Positions 51,676 to 64,000 of a stretch of 64,000 bases of DNA are shown piece after piece. The notes under the pieces were generated by a model that did no database searches, was not told where the DNA came from, and saw only the letters and a program-made list of their open reading frames with translations. Source of the DNA: Erythrocercus mccallii (taxonomy: Eukaryota; Chordata; Aves; Passeriformes; Dicruridae). Each line of letters starts with the position of its first letter. The stretch's first letter is position 1. The position numbers and the translations under genes are program-made. The stretch is from assembly GCA_013397435.1 (NCBI GenBank), contig VZRG01001523.1, forward strand, positions 113,620 through 177,619, read 5' to 3'.

Positions 51676-54600
51676 GTATGGTGGCTTGTCATTTATTACA
51701 CATGGTGAAAGCTTTTGAAGCATATTGGAGGCCAAAAAAGGTTAGAGGAGAAATGAAGTGAAAAATTGATCAGTGCAGCGCAAGATGATGGTACTCCTGT
51801 GTGCTTGTGTGCATGACCATACACCTCTTCCTTTGTGTTTCCCCTTTTTTCTGGTATTTTACCTCTTGCTGCTAACACTAATTCACAGAAATGTTTTCAT
51901 TGCTTGATTTCTGACTGCAGGCTCAGAAGTGAAATTGGAACTTTAGCAGCATTACTGCCATTTAGCAAAGAGCTCTCTGTGGTGGCGCAGGGCTTGGTCA
52001 CTGGCTGTACATGCAGGCTGTGTGTCCCAGGACATGGTATGTGGTCACTGGGTCAGATCTGTGTCTTTTTCCAGGTAGTTTCTATGACTTAGACAATGGG
52101 AATCATCTGAAAAGCTGGAGGTAGCTGCTGGGGGTGGCCTGTGACCTGGCCAAATCACCATATTCTTGTCCCCATTGATACCAGGCAAACTTTTAGAGAA
52201 GGAGAGAACCTGGGTCTGCTTTCCTTTAGTTCTGCACTTTTATTTTGAAACTTCAAGGAAACATTTCAGATTTTAGGCATTATAAACACCTCATGACTTT
52301 GCATCCCCTTATTCTCTCCTAATCTCTCTGCATGATATGTTGATTTTCATTACCTTACCGCAGGATTAAATTTCTGGAAAAATATCAGCCTGCATCAGAC
52401 ATATTAAAAGAACAGCACAAAGGTCATATCTTCTGCCTGCATTAAAAGAGACCTGTGGAAATCCATACCTCCATCAGACTGTGAGCAACAAGGCTTTGAG
52501 GGAAGGTCCCTGTCCCTGGAGCAGGCTGCCTGCAGCCAGTTCAGAGCTGGAAGGCAGCTCCTTGGTGCAGATGCTCCAGCCCTAAGGGGCGTTTGGAGCA
52601 GCATTTTGGTTTTCTGCACAACCCAGTCCCACAAAACACTACACACCACATGGGAGCTGTGTGTGGCAGCAGCCCTGCCCTCTCTTTGCTGTGCTTCTGA
52701 CACACACTGTTTGTCTGCCCATCCGAGGCTCATTTCTCCTTTTCCACGTCTGATGTGCTTTGCCACGGTTCACGTGTGCCGCAGCATCTCCAGCGTCCTC
52801 TTGTATTTCTTTGGAATGCATGGCTCATTTTACTCCCTCTGTCTACATTTTAAAAATGCAAAGAAGGGTTCCAGCATACTGGAGCAGAAATGCCCAAGAC
52901 ACAGTTTATCTCTTACAAGCAGCTTCTCATTCAAAGGTATTGTGTGGATTAATGAAAGACTTTTTATTGCAGGAACTAAATGTTCTGACATGCCAGAAAT
53001 GTCCAAGTGTTATTATGTTCCACTCAAAGGACCTCTCTTTAGAGACAGAAATGGTAATTTTATGCCCCTGCAGTGGAACCACAAGTACCATTTCAAGCCT
53101 TGTCCATAATTAGCTGCTCTTTCAGGTTTCTCTGGCAGAAATGGGCTTATTTTACTTAGTGAAGTGGATGTTGGCTGTCCTGAATGACCGGGTTAGACAT
53201 ACAGTATCAGTCAGGATACTTGGCTTGGCCTCTCAACAACTGTGCTGGGAAGAGGGAAAGAAAGAAATTCAGATGAAACATCTAAACTCCAATCTTTCCT
53301 TGGATTACAATTCAAGTGTCTGTACAACCAACACATTCACGAATCACTTGCAGCTCAGCTGGGCTCCAAAAGCAGAGGGGAATTTTGTCAATGACTTCCA
53401 CAGGAGGAGGGTTTGTAGGTCTGTAGCAAACCTGCATGGGGGTGAGTGCTGGATAGCACAATGCTCTCAGAAAGTGCCAGTCTGTGAGGTCTCCAAAGCT
53501 TGGTTTCCCATGGAAAGTTTACTGCCAAGAAGTTTGGCATTTCTCTTTCCCTCTTTGCCTCCAGTTCATGCAGTTTTCTCTGCAGTGGATCTGGCCACAG
53601 CTCTAGCAGCACAATTTGGGATTTCCTGAAATCCAAATCTTTTCTAGCTGTTTGGTTAAAATGCAGATATTTGACCTTCAGCCTTACACACTGCCAGAAG
53701 GTGGGATACTAAGCTCTGCTGGGGGAAAGTGTCTCCTGGATTTTCATTCCTGTGGGTTTGTGCTGATGCACTGGAGCTCACATTTTCCACCTCAGACATG
53801 TAGATTAAAGAAAAGTTATGCCTCTGTCACAGTTGGACACAAAAGGAAGAGCTTGACTCCGGGTAGAAAAATGATCAGAAGGCTGTTTTATTAATTTTAC
53901 AGAGTCCTTTTATAACATGCTGAGCTAAAGGACCATATGATTGGTTTAGTAAGGACAACACTTCTCTTCATTGGTTAAACAATAAAAACAACATCTGTGA
54001 GAGAATTATTATGAGAAACCTAGAAGTGTTTATGAAAGATAGAAGACTTGTTTACGTTTCACTGTCCTTGAGAGGAATGGATTCTCACAAGAGAAAGAAT
54101 CAACCACTAACAGGCTGAAAAATTTCACAAACTCAGAAAATCAGACCCACGTCCCTCAAGCATGGTTACCTCTACACCTTAGCAGCAGTCCTTAAATGTG
54201 CCTTGATTCCATCTCCTCAACAGCAAATGCACAGATAAAAGTGTGGAGGAATGGAAACGTGGAGAGAAATACGAGTCAAACACAACTCCATCCCGTACTG
54301 AATATTATTTCATCAACCAGACAGAAATAACTTGACTGCTGCACAGGAGCACTTGACATTTTCATTACACCACCCTCACTCCAGGCAACCTGGCCTGCCT
54401 TACATTTTTGTTTCTAGCAGCCTGCTGTTCATACAGAAAGGTGTTTCTGTAGCTCAGCAAGTCATTTTGTGTGTTGTTCTCCCTTTGACTTTACTTCTGC
54501 AAGACATACAACAGCAGGTCTCTAATCTGCACACTTGGACTTTTGTGTTCATGTGCACAAGTCTTAAACACCTTTGAAAATGTGAAAATCTGGAGCTTTG

Positions 54601-55890
54601 CATGTCATGGCAGATGAATCTGAGCACTTCAAAAGTAGATTGACAGGAAGGAAACAAAATTTTTCATGTTTATCCGAGGCCCTGTTTGAGACACACCACC
54701 CCAGACACTTCTGAAGGGACTTAACACCAGACGTCCCGTGGCCCATCATCTGTTCTCTGAACAAAAAGATTCTTGTGTTGGAAAGAAGTGTTACTTGAAA
54801 TGTGAAAAGAAGATAAATGTTTGAGGAGGAGGGTGACTCAAATGCTGGTGACAGGCCTTAATTCACCTTCTGGCTATTAACTGAAAATCTTTCCCTAGTA
54901 CAATGTATACTCATGTTTAAATACAAATCACTGATCACTATAGCAACCCCTTTATCATATGAAGCACATTCTAGCTCTAAGATTAAAAAAACACTGTTGA
55001 GCAGAAACCCACACACCCACTCAGAAAAAGGTAAGGTGAGCAATCCATGGTTTTATCTTGTTTTATCAAGATGGTTTTTGTTTTAAAAGTAGGTAAAAGA
55101 TTGTGTGTGGATTGGTCTGCACGTGTTGTGATTGTTTATTTTGAATTTTTATCCTGAATGTATTAGTATCCAAACTGAACAGAAGGAACAGATGCTTCTC
55201 TTGGGAGATTTTAGAAGGGTATAAAGAATCAATATGTATTTAATTAGACTGCTTTTCCCCATTATCATTGCTTTAGCTGTAGGAAAAGTATTGAATTATG
55301 GGTTAGTATCTAGAAATGGCATTTCCATTCTACAAGAAATTCTGACATGGTGATTTCCTGTTCAAATTGAACACAGTGCCTATGTTTTTAACTTATAGCA
55401 GAACAAAATATCAAAAAAGTATTCAGCAGATTTGGCTGAATTGCTTGATTTTAATAATGTAAAAAAAAATCCACCTTGTAAAACTATTCCAGTGTATGTT
55501 CAAAGTAGCAATTTAAGTAGGTCAAATTGTTTTGCTACTGCCTCAATATTGACATGAATGAAACTTAAAAATCCCTTTGTTTGGTTTTTCTCTATGTAGA
55601 ATGTTTGCCAAATTAACCATCTCCTGCAAAACACTTAAATATTGATGAAACTTTTTGTTGAAAATGTTTCAACAAGTGCTGTTGCTTACTAGAGCGTATG
55701 GGGACTATTACACAAAATCAGGCAATTAACTATCATTGGCCTTTCCAGAAACAGTGGGATCCATATTTCACACAGCAACTGCCTATACTTGCAGGCACAA
55801 GTGAGGAGAACAATTTCTTTTTAAATGGAGTTGGAATCACAGAGGCAGCTGAACTCCAGTGGAGGTTTTACGTCTTCCTTCTCTTTGCAG
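51676..55890. other. Intron with LTR-like element
   Basis: Contains an antisense LTR-like sequence (53825-54176). Other open frames, such as 52606-53109 and 53141-53629, lack recognisable domains or splice logic. The acceptor of the C2A exon is CTTCCTTCTCTTTGCAG at 55874-55890. Confidence 0.55.
53825..54176 (-). mobile_element. Probable LTR fragment of an endogenous retrovirus, antisense
   Basis: On the minus strand the order of signals is two CCAAT boxes (complements of ATTGG at 53970-53974 and 53940-53944), a TATA-like motif (complement of 53907-53915), AATAAA (complement of 53887-53892) and then a short tail. That is the layout of an LTR promoter and terminator. Proposed ends are TGTAGAGG... 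and ...GTGACA on that strand, flanked by CCTC and CCTT, an imperfect 4-bp duplication. The ends are uncertain and it does not closely resemble the 7405-7860 LTR. No viral coding sequence is present. Confidence 0.5.
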
Positions 55891-56334
55891 GAGCACAACG
55901 AAGTGAACAGTGTTCCAGCTCATCAGGGTGCCCATGAGCCCATCTGCAAATGTGGTGACCTGGATGTCATCTTCACCTATAAACCCTCGAGTCAAAAGCT
56001 GATAGCCACCGTCCTGGAGGCCAGGGACATCCCAGACAAGGACCGCAGCGGCGTGAACACCTGGCAGGTGCACGCTGTCCTGATGCCGGGCAAGAAACAG
56101 AGGGGTAAGACCAGTGTGCAGAGAGGACCCATCCCCATCTTCCAGGACAAAATCACCTTCAGCAAGCTGGAACCACAGGAGCTGAGCAGCCACGCCGTTC
56201 GCTTCCGCCTCTACGCTGTGCACAGGATGCTTGGGGAGAAGATGATGGGGGAGCAGTTGTTCTACCTGAGCGGCATCAGCCAGGAGGGGGAAGTGAAGGT
56301 GACACTGCTCTTGGAGCCAAGGAGCAACCTGAGT
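55891..56334 (+). CDS. SYT16: SYT16 exon encoding the C2A domain (phase 0-0)
   Basis: A 444-nt, 148-codon exon bordered by CTCTTTGCAG and the donor GAGT|GTAAGT. After a 20-residue lead it holds an entire C2 domain: CGDLDVIFTY (strand 1), KLIATVLEARDIPDKDRSGV (strand 2 and loop 1), TWQVHAVLMPGKKQRGKTS (polybasic strand), QRGPIPIFQDKITFSKLEP, VRFRLYAVHRMLGEKMMGE and EVKVTLLLEPRSNLS. The pattern matches SYT14/SYT16 C2A and is closer to SYT16. Typical synaptotagmins have loop aspartates (SDPYV and YDFD-type motifs); here the positions read NTWQV and YAVHR, so Ca2+ coordination is not expected. C2A likely serves Ca2+-independent lipid or protein contacts or self-association. This is the most secure coding exon in the window. 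Confidence 0.96.
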
Positions 56335-57397
56335 GTAAGTTTGATGAAGGACAGATGGAGCCCATGAAATTGTTTTGTTTTTGGTGAATACGGTGTTCCT
56401 GAAGTCCTTCGTTCAGAGCTGTCGGTGTGTGACTGGCAGATCTGACCTGCTGTCAGTTAAAAAGTTATCAGTAAGGGGAAGCACAGGCATTTCTTCCCTG
56501 TGCAAAGCTGTGCTTTATTAACAGCTCAGCTAGCAAGCCTACACAAAATCAAGTGGATCTACTACATCTGCACGAGTCACCACATGCCACGCCATTCAGA
56601 TACAGTAGGTTGGTCTGGGAACCACCAAGGCATAATTAGTGTTAATTTCAATAAAGGCAGTGATTCTGGTGCACCACTGTGTTGGTACTGCCAGTGCAAA
56701 AGCTACCTCATTTGGCCCTAAATACCAGCTTGTGGATCTCCACTGTGCAGTTTCCATCTTGCCAGAAATGTTTAGTAATGTTCCTCTACGTGACAGATGG
56801 AAGTGGAGAGGTGGGTCATGTGAAGAGGAACTGGCTGTGCTGCTTCTTAATTTTCCATGCACATCACAGTTGTACCCAGCTCTGGCTATGCCAATCAATT
56901 TGTGTAGATGAGCTCTGTCATGACTCATTGTCTACAAAAAGCTCGGAGAGAGGTTGTGCGTGTGAAATGAATAAAACATCCTACTCCAGGTGAAGTGGAG
57001 AATAATGAAAGCGTTGTGGTAGCAAGGAAAGAAAGTAAGAAAATGCACAGTACATGGCCAAAAACTGCCAAACTGAAAAGTGTATTCCATCCAAAAGCCA
57101 TTATCAAGGAGATGTACAGAGTATTAGTGTAGTAGGATGTTTGCTTATCTCAGAGGCTTTGATTTACACTCGTGATAACACTTTACTCAGAGTTCCTCAT
57201 CTTTAAAGAGAAAGTTCAGAGATGTGTTCTTGTAAAAGTGATGCTCTGATCCTTCTGGTGCCCCAGCAGAATTAATTCTCAGTTATTGTAATTTCTTAAG
57301 AGAGATCTTACTAAACAAGGCCACCAGATATAAATTAAGGGGGGGGGGGAGGAGTGGTGAATGTCCTGATGATTCTCTCAGTGCTCTTTCCCTGCAG
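56335..57397. other. Intron with poly-G run
   Basis: About 1.06 kb between the C2A and C2B exons. It contains an 11-G run at 57339-57349, 48 bases before the acceptor CTTTCCCTGCAG. G-runs near splice sites can influence splicing, but no effect can be inferred from sequence alone. Confidence 0.7.
57339..57349. repeat. Poly-G run (11 nt)
   Basis: Uninterrupted G run followed by AGGAG, seen directly. Prone to sequencing error and length variation. Confidence 0.9.
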
Positions 57398-57587
57398 AGT
57401 GCAGATTCTCAGCTGAGTCTGTCAGCAATCTCTCACAGTGATAGCGCTTCCTCAACACAGTCCCTGTCGCATGGAGGGGTGCCAGAGCTGCTCGTGGGAC
57501 TGTCATACAATGCCACCACAGGGAGGCTGTCAGTGGAGATGATCAAAGGCAGTCATTTCCGAAACCTTGCAATTAATAGGCCACCTG
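57398..57587 (+). CDS. SYT16: SYT16 exon: inter-C2 linker and start of C2B (phase 0-1), gene continues beyond window
   Basis: A 190-nt exon between CCCTGCAG and CCTG|GTAAGT. It encodes a serine-rich linker, SADSQLSLSAISHSDSASST, then QSLSHGGVPELLVGLSYN, ATTGRLSVEMIKGSHFRNLA and INRPP before a split Gly/Asp-type codon. The stretch from PELLVGL to FRNLA is the first two strands of the C2B domain and is almost diagnostic for SYT14/SYT16; the ELLVGLSYN and EMIKGSHFRNLA wording favours SYT16. The remaining C2B strands and the C-terminus (about 100 residues in the family) are not found before position 64000, so the gene is truncated by the window edge, not broken. Confidence 0.95.
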
Positions 57588-60500
57588 GTAAGTACTTTCA
57601 CTGCTATTAAATAGTGCCATTGAGGCAAAATTTGCTTTTTTATTTTCATCCTCAAGGTACTCAACCACGGCATTTCTGAGCTGGGTTTCCTTGCAGAGTA
57701 CCTGATTGAAAATTAAGTGTTATTTCAGATCCATGTGCTGATAAATATTACAGGGCAATTGGAAGGAATCACATGAAGGCTCAGCTGATGGGGCAATAAA
57801 AACCAAATGTCTGCTTTATTGCTCATACCTTTACAATATCTGATTAGGGCAAAAGTGCTGTCGTACCCAAAGCACAGCATAATTCTCAGCAGATCCATAA
57901 AAAAAAGGGAAAAGCACTTTCCAAGTATTTAAATGTTACTGTGTGACCCACAGGGGCCCTGCCTGGTGCCATTAAGTGTTTCCCAGGGCTACACTTGGTT
58001 TAGTCCCCTTGCTGTGCTGTTGGGTGACCTGGTGCTCTGAGCCCTTTGAGGACCCTCCTGCTGTGAATTCTCCACTGCTGCACAAGGAAACCTTCTGTAG
58101 AAAGAAGATTTGAAAGTTGTTGCAACAGCTGAGTTCCCTTCCTCCAGTCCTAAAGGAACAAATGGAAATTGCCTTGAAGCAGGTTTAGTTGGTGCCTGAG
58201 CTGCAGTAAGTCCTTGAGAAGGATGGTGCTGATAATGCCCATGATAGAGATGGAGTCACAGCCACAGTCACCTGTTTGCTGCTGGGTTACCTCATTGAGG
58301 GGTTGGACAGCAGTGCTTCATTCATCTCCTGCTGTCCTTCTGCCTCTGTCTGAAACCAGCAGCTAATGGCAATGTGAAACAACATCTTTTTGTTTGTTGC
58401 TGTGATTGCTTTCTGTGATGTGTGCCTGCTTGTCAAAGTTTGTAAACCTTTGACAGTTCCTGGCCTTCTCTGGATTTGACAGAGTATCTCGAGCTGCGAA
58501 ACACTGAAATTGCTTTTGCAAGATGCTCTGCTCTTTGGTTCAGATCTAGCAAAATATTTATGAAATATTTCAGTACATGGATGTGAAAACTCAGGTTTTC
58601 CACTAAACTACACTTAAGTAGATTACAGAAATAGTCTGTGTCATCAGTCAGTCCCTCGAGAATTAAGGGAAAGTCTATGCAACAGTAAAACTCCTGACCC
58701 CAGCCTGTGCAGCCCTCACTGTCTTTTATTAGCTGTGACAACATAGCTCTCCAGTGGGTTAGTTAAAGGCGTGTTCTGGTTTGCGTGTACATCTGTTAAT
58801 AAAAGTTTTTAAGTTGGGATCTTCTTTGGTAATTTAAAACAAAGGTAGACTAAGGTAACCATGCCCCAATAGGAAAGCTCTCCTGTTTATATATGCTGCA
58901 GAGTAGATACATTCTAAAGTTTTACTCTCAGAAATGAAATTAAAGTAGTCCCAATATAAGTACATATGAATTGCCCACTGTAATGTCCACTTCTTTTCCC
59001 CATAAATGAAATTTCTTCCTTTTTGTATTCAGATGATACAGACCAGTGTCAGACCAATGTCTCAGTGCTAGACCAACTTTAGGTGAAACACAGAAATCTA
59101 TAAATTTTTACAGGCAAACTCTGAACCTATCAAAACCTGCTTCTTTTATTCCAAGTCACATTGCTGCTTCTGCCTTCTGAATTGTTCTTCTGTGCCTGTA
59201 AAGCCCCCGGTAGTGTGGTGAGAAAAAGAAAGCCCAGTGAAGCAGAAACTGAAAGAAATTAAAAAGAAGGCAGGAAAGGAGCCCTTGTCTTGGTGCTGGA
59301 GCAGCATTTCACTGATAACCCCTCGGGCACTGCAGAGCGGCGCTGTGAGGGCCGCTCATTGCCTCTGAAACGCTGCTGGCTGAATGAGATGCTCAATAAG
59401 TCCTTCACAAGGTGAAAGCTGAAACTGCTGAGCCCCTTTCTGGAGGGTGAGCAAAGAGCCCTTGTGTTTTCTTAAATAGATCCTGTTTGAGGTTCTGTTG
59501 TTCGAGGCTCAGAGGGAGTGATTTCTTTAAAGTGTCACGGAAATTTTGGATATAATAGTGCTGTGGAACACTTAAATACCCAGCCTAAACTGCTATTCAG
59601 GACAGCCATTTATAGCAAGACTGAGAGAAGCCAAGGGGCAGAATCCGTCTCCATTCCCAGCCCTGGATACACAGACCCTGTACAGGACCCATCCTGTCAG
59701 CTTTTGGGAATGGCAAAGGAGTTTTGCACAACAGTAAAGTCTCCAGCTGTGCTTTTTGCCCACCTTGACCCTCTTCTCTGCCACCTGTAGACCCACACCA
59801 CGTCTGTTGCCTTCTTGACATCCTTGCCAAGAAATCCGTGCACAGGGATTTCACTGTGTGCAGAAGGAACTGGACAGGGGCACTGGCGATTTTAGGTGTT
59901 AATGACTGCAGAGGCTGAAACAGATGGTCTTCTAGAGAAGAAAAGGGAGATGGTTCATGTCTCAGTGTTTCCTGGGCACATTTTCTCCTTCACTTAAACC
60001 TTTAAACTGAGTCAAGTAAATGTCAAAGTCATGGATGCCTACGTGGGTAATAAATGGGTTAGAAAACAGCTGGGCAGCTTACAGAAACTTAAATCGTGCA
60101 GGCAGTGTCTTCTCTTCAGGTCACATATGTGAGATTTAAGAATAGTTTGGTCAAGGATAAGTGTTCAGGTATTGTTCTGGGGAACATGTTGAATTATAGG
60201 CCTAAACTTACAGTCCCTGATCACACAAATAGATCCATTATCACTCAGAGCACTTAAGAGCACTCAAGAGTATGGCTCCAGCATCAGACTTTAAATTATC
60301 TGGGTGTGCCAAAAAGCCTCCTGCAGAAAAGCATCTACAGTTTTGTCAGATGTGGACACTGTTGGTATTTCAGTGTTAATGGCTTGTGTGCTGTGCCCCT
60401 CATTCTCCTTGCTTCTTGTAAAATTCATTAACCTAACATTTTGTAGGAGTTCATATTTTGGTCTGCGGTCTTGTATCTTCTTAGAACAAAATGCAGTGTG

Positions 60501-63500
60501 TTGGTTTAAAGGGTGTTTATTGCTAAAAAAGAAAGTAACAAAAGAAGCCTACACCACTGGCAGAAATGTATTTAAAAATTTATAACCAGTTACATACTAT
60601 GTGCATGGAAGTAATACCTTGGGATCACAGTGATGGACCAGGAATCATTTGAGCCAGTCAGTGATAAACACAAAGCACAGAAATGTGTCTGCCCATGTGA
60701 TGCTAAACCTTCATCAGCTGCTCTGCTGGGTGCAGCTCTGTCTCCTCTAATCCAGCCTTCCTTCTGTTCCCTTCTGCATTTCTTTTGGGGTTTATGTCTG
60801 TGTGTAATGCAATGTGAGAAGAACTATTGTGAAGTTATTCCCTTGCCTAAGAAAAGTCCTCCAAGCTTTTCAGCAGCTGCAGAATTAATCACACATAATA
60901 ATTGCATCCGTGCATGATCATTATTATAGCAGCAACATATTAACCCCATTAAACAAATACAATAACACTTATGCTGGAAAAGACAGGAGGGGAGAGAACA
61001 AGCTATCAGGATTTCTATGGAGAACAGGAGAAAATCTTGAAGCAAAGACTTGTCTGAAAACAAACATCTACCTGAGCCACAGGTAACAATGCCAACCAGT
61101 ACAGAAATGCTCCCACAGGAAAATTAGGATCTTTAAATTAGGACCCTATTTCCTCTGAGATCAGAGTGCTTGAAAACCATTAGTGGATTTCATTTAATTT
61201 TATTTTATCAGCTTATTTTTGAGGGAAGAAAAGTTATTATCCCTGTTACATTCCTGGATAACAAAGGCACAGGATAATTATTTTAATTACTACAAAGCAG
61301 GCCAGAAAGCTGAATAAAAGAAATTAATTTTTCACCTGCATATCTTGCTCTGAACAGGGAGCTTGCTTGAGCTCCTAAAGCTTTGTGATTCATGTTCTCC
61401 TGTCATCAGTAATAGAAGGGGGATCTGTGCCAGGGCAAGCAGGGATGGATTCAGTCCTCCAGATATTGGATAACAGAACAGTAGATGTGCTGGGAAGCTT
61501 CTTGCTGCTGAGTGCTTGCCAGTCAGTGACAGTAAGTTTGTAGAAAACCACCTGTCCTTCTGCACCTTCTTGTTGCTCATCCATGAATATAGCTGGAATA
61601 AGCTTATAATAAGAACAGCTGAGAAAGCTTTGTTCTGGGTGGAGAAGATGAGGCCAGATGCAAGGAGCCCCAGGAGGATGTCTCAGTAATGAGCAGTTGG
61701 GCAGTGAGGTGGAAGACGAAATGTGGATGGGCGCAAGGTATTGCATGGGGACGCAGGTGGAATTCAAATGTGATCTGGATGGACTCAGAGCCACTTGGGA
61801 GTGAAATATTAGGCTTATGGTAAATAGCTGCAGGAAAATGTCAACTCAAGGGTCACCAATAGTAGTGAAAAAATCCCCCAGATTTAAGGTGGACAAAACA
61901 GAAAATTGGTATTTGATTGCAAATATACATTCACTGGCGTAATTAACACCATGCACAGCTGTATCTTCCTCTGCTCAAACAGAATATGGCAGAACTGAAA
62001 AGATGTGGGGAGGAGCATTGGAGACAGTCAGGGGAATGGGAACAGCTTCCAGCGAGCTGTAGCTGAATAGACTGTGCCTCCTACGGTGCTACAACAAAGG
62101 CAGATGGAGGAGGATTCACGGAGGTCTCTAAGTGTCATTGAGAAAGTGAATTGACAATAGTCATCCGCAGTCTTCTCCTGATACAAAACCAAAGGGTGGT
62201 TAGAGGCAGCAGGTTCTGAAGAGGAGACAGCTCTTCACCTACGCTGTCACATTCCTCACTACAGAATTTCAGGGATGCTGGGAGCCTGCTTCAGTTCTGT
62301 GCAGCACAGGAGAAATCCACAGAGAAAGTTCCAAAGAGGATTGTTAAGCACCAAGTCTCTAAATGAGGAAGTCCTTGAGTCACAAATCGCTGGAGATTCG
62401 AGAGTGTTTGTGAGAGAACCAGCCTACGCTTTATTTTCGTGGATTTACTGCTGTGTGTGGTACTGGGCACTGTCGGGTGGATGGGCTGGCTGGGTACAGC
62501 TCTTCCCACCACATGTGGGACCTGGGACAGAGGAGGCTTAGGGGAACAAGTGTCACAGTCAAAACAGATGAAGAATGGACTTTCAAGGAGCGACTGTGAG
62601 ATTTTTGTGGGGAATATTACATAATAATTACAAAAATAGGGATCTAGGGATAGTGCGTGGTTATCCAGTAATGTTTTCAATAGCTTTAGGTTTCTAAAAG
62701 GTCTGTGAAAGGCATAGTCCATGATACAGCTGCTGGGTATAGAAATGAAGATCTTTCTGAATCAAAGGACTGCATCTGAAGCGGATGGATGCTGATGCTC
62801 TCCCACTCCCATAGCTGTGAACAAGAAACAAGCAGAAGAAAAATGCCATTTCTACTAGAGTGGAACAATCCTAAGTCCAAATTTCAGCCGGAGCTGAATG
62901 TTTAGTGCGAATGTGCAGTAGCACTACCGAGCAGCGGCGTTTGCAGGAGATCTGATCACAGGCTGTGTAATCAAGCCACGCCCGGGGGCACTGCTGCTGG
63001 AGGTGACAAAAGCCGGGCTTAAGCATCCTTACATCCTGCTGCTCCCGTTGCTTCCTGAGCTGCCCGGCTGTGCATCCCTGCTTTCTCTGGTAAAGTTCCA
63101 GCCCCCTCTCTGAGGCAGCAGCAAAGCACTAACGTGGAAAAGAGCAGAAATGCCCTTATTAGAGGAGAGTTATCCTGGGCATCTGGAGAGGTGTCTGTGC
63201 TCTGCTTTAGCTGTGTCAGCCCGGGCTGAAGCTGCACCTCCTCAGGGCTGGGGAGTGCAGGCAGGTGGTGAATTGCCTCTGCAGCCTGACTCGTGCCCCA
63301 GGAGAGGGCCGGGGCTGTGAAATGGAGCGGACATGGGGTGTTGAGGCAGCAGAGGAGGATCACTGAGGAACAGAGCTCCAAGGTTCTCTGGAGCCAGCTT
63401 TCCTTCCTGAGAGACCTGTGCAGCTCTTTCCAGGGAGCCCTCATCTGCTGCCCCTCTTGCATGTCACTGATGACAGCAATTCCCTCCCCTCAGGCCAAAC

Positions 63501-64000
63501 AGAGCTTCCAGGGAGCAGTGCATTCTTTTCTGCTGCATTTTAAATTAAAGGCACTGCTGGTCTCTTCTCGGATGACTCATGTTGTGAAGGTTGCCAGATC
63601 CCAGCCTCTCCCTTGTGAGAGAGCTGCCAGCCCTGGAGAGGGGACCTGAGAAGAAGAGGCTTGGTGGAACAGGGAAAGGAAAGTTGGCTTCTCAGCAGTG
63701 TAGTAGGCAGCTCCCAGCTCTTTTATGATTTATATAGTAGGCCATAAACTGCCTTAATCCAGGCTTTCATGATGTGGGGTTGCATCAAAAGCTTGGGTTT
63801 CATTCTCCTCCTTGCTATTTTACTGATCCAGCTGCAGTGAGCCCAGTTCAGAGCATGGATGTTCAGTGCTCTGCCCCACTGCTGGTTGAAAGGGGAGGCA
63901 AAGCCAAGACTAATGGTCTTTGGGCCTCAAACTGGGAGCTCACGTTGAGCTGCCTGTACCCAGCAGCACAGAGCCGAGCTCTGGGGCTGCTTCGCCACGC
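57588..64000. other. Partial intron at right edge
   Basis: No C2B continuation (the expected block with a basic SIRRGQPNPVY-type motif) was recognised. A strong acceptor-like site ending at 59032 opens a phase-1 frame that stops after 15 full codons (TAG 59080-59082) and does not resemble C2B. A CpG-containing segment at 59290-59400 may be a conserved non-coding element. No mobile element was clearly recognised. Confidence 0.55.

Noticed and set aside
53141..53629. 162-codon open frame next to the intronic LTR
   Set aside because: No recognised retroviral or cellular domain; judged to be chance.
59033..59082. Strong acceptor and phase-1 opening after the first C2B exon
   Set aside because: It stops after 15 full codons, and the peptide does not match the conserved C2B strands expected next.

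Overview
This window looks like bird nuclear DNA, probably from a passerine. The basis is vertebrate-type exons separated by long introns with GT-AG borders, several copies of the avian CR1 LINE 3' end, and compact endogenous-retrovirus LTRs. There is one 40-base assembly gap (3857-3896) and no bacterial-style gene organisation. Most of the 64 kb is intronic or intergenic. The only gene I can support is on the + strand: SYT16 (synaptotagmin-16, also called synaptotagmin XIV-related protein or Strep14). It is cut off by the right edge of the window before the end of its second C2 domain.

Layout. Positions 1-20920 hold no recognisable coding exon; they carry a CR1 3' end (855-1122), a solo LTR with a 4-bp target-site duplication (7405-7860) and another CR1 tail (19289-19416). 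At 20921-21100 lies a clear exon encoding a transmembrane segment very similar to the N-terminal membrane anchor of SYT14. After a 10.6 kb intron comes the large acidic exon (start codon 31738, donor after 32281). A probable 39-nt micro-exon (34750-34788), a 114-nt linker exon (39463-39576), a 257-nt linker exon (51419-51675), the complete C2A exon (55891-56334) and the first C2B exon (57398-57587) follow. Exon phases agree across every junction (1-1, x-1, 1-1, 1-1, 1-0, 0-0, 0-1). From the 31738 ATG the listed exons encode about 529 residues, and the roughly 100 residues of C2B still missing would bring the protein near the ~645 residues I remember for mammalian SYT16.

Function. SYT14/SYT16 are atypical synaptotagmins: tandem C2 proteins thought to act in membrane trafficking without Ca2+. 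The C2A read here lacks the usual loop aspartates, which fits that view. The most interesting point is the N-terminus. SYT16 was described as a synaptotagmin-like protein without a transmembrane domain, yet an intact membrane-anchor exon with a good donor sits upstream in the same orientation and in a compatible phase. The large exon has both a start codon of its own, preceded by an in-frame stop, and two possible phase-1 acceptors downstream of that stop. The locus therefore appears able to make anchored and soluble forms. A poly(A) signal just inside the following intron, and stop codons after the micro-exon, also allow C2-less short forms.
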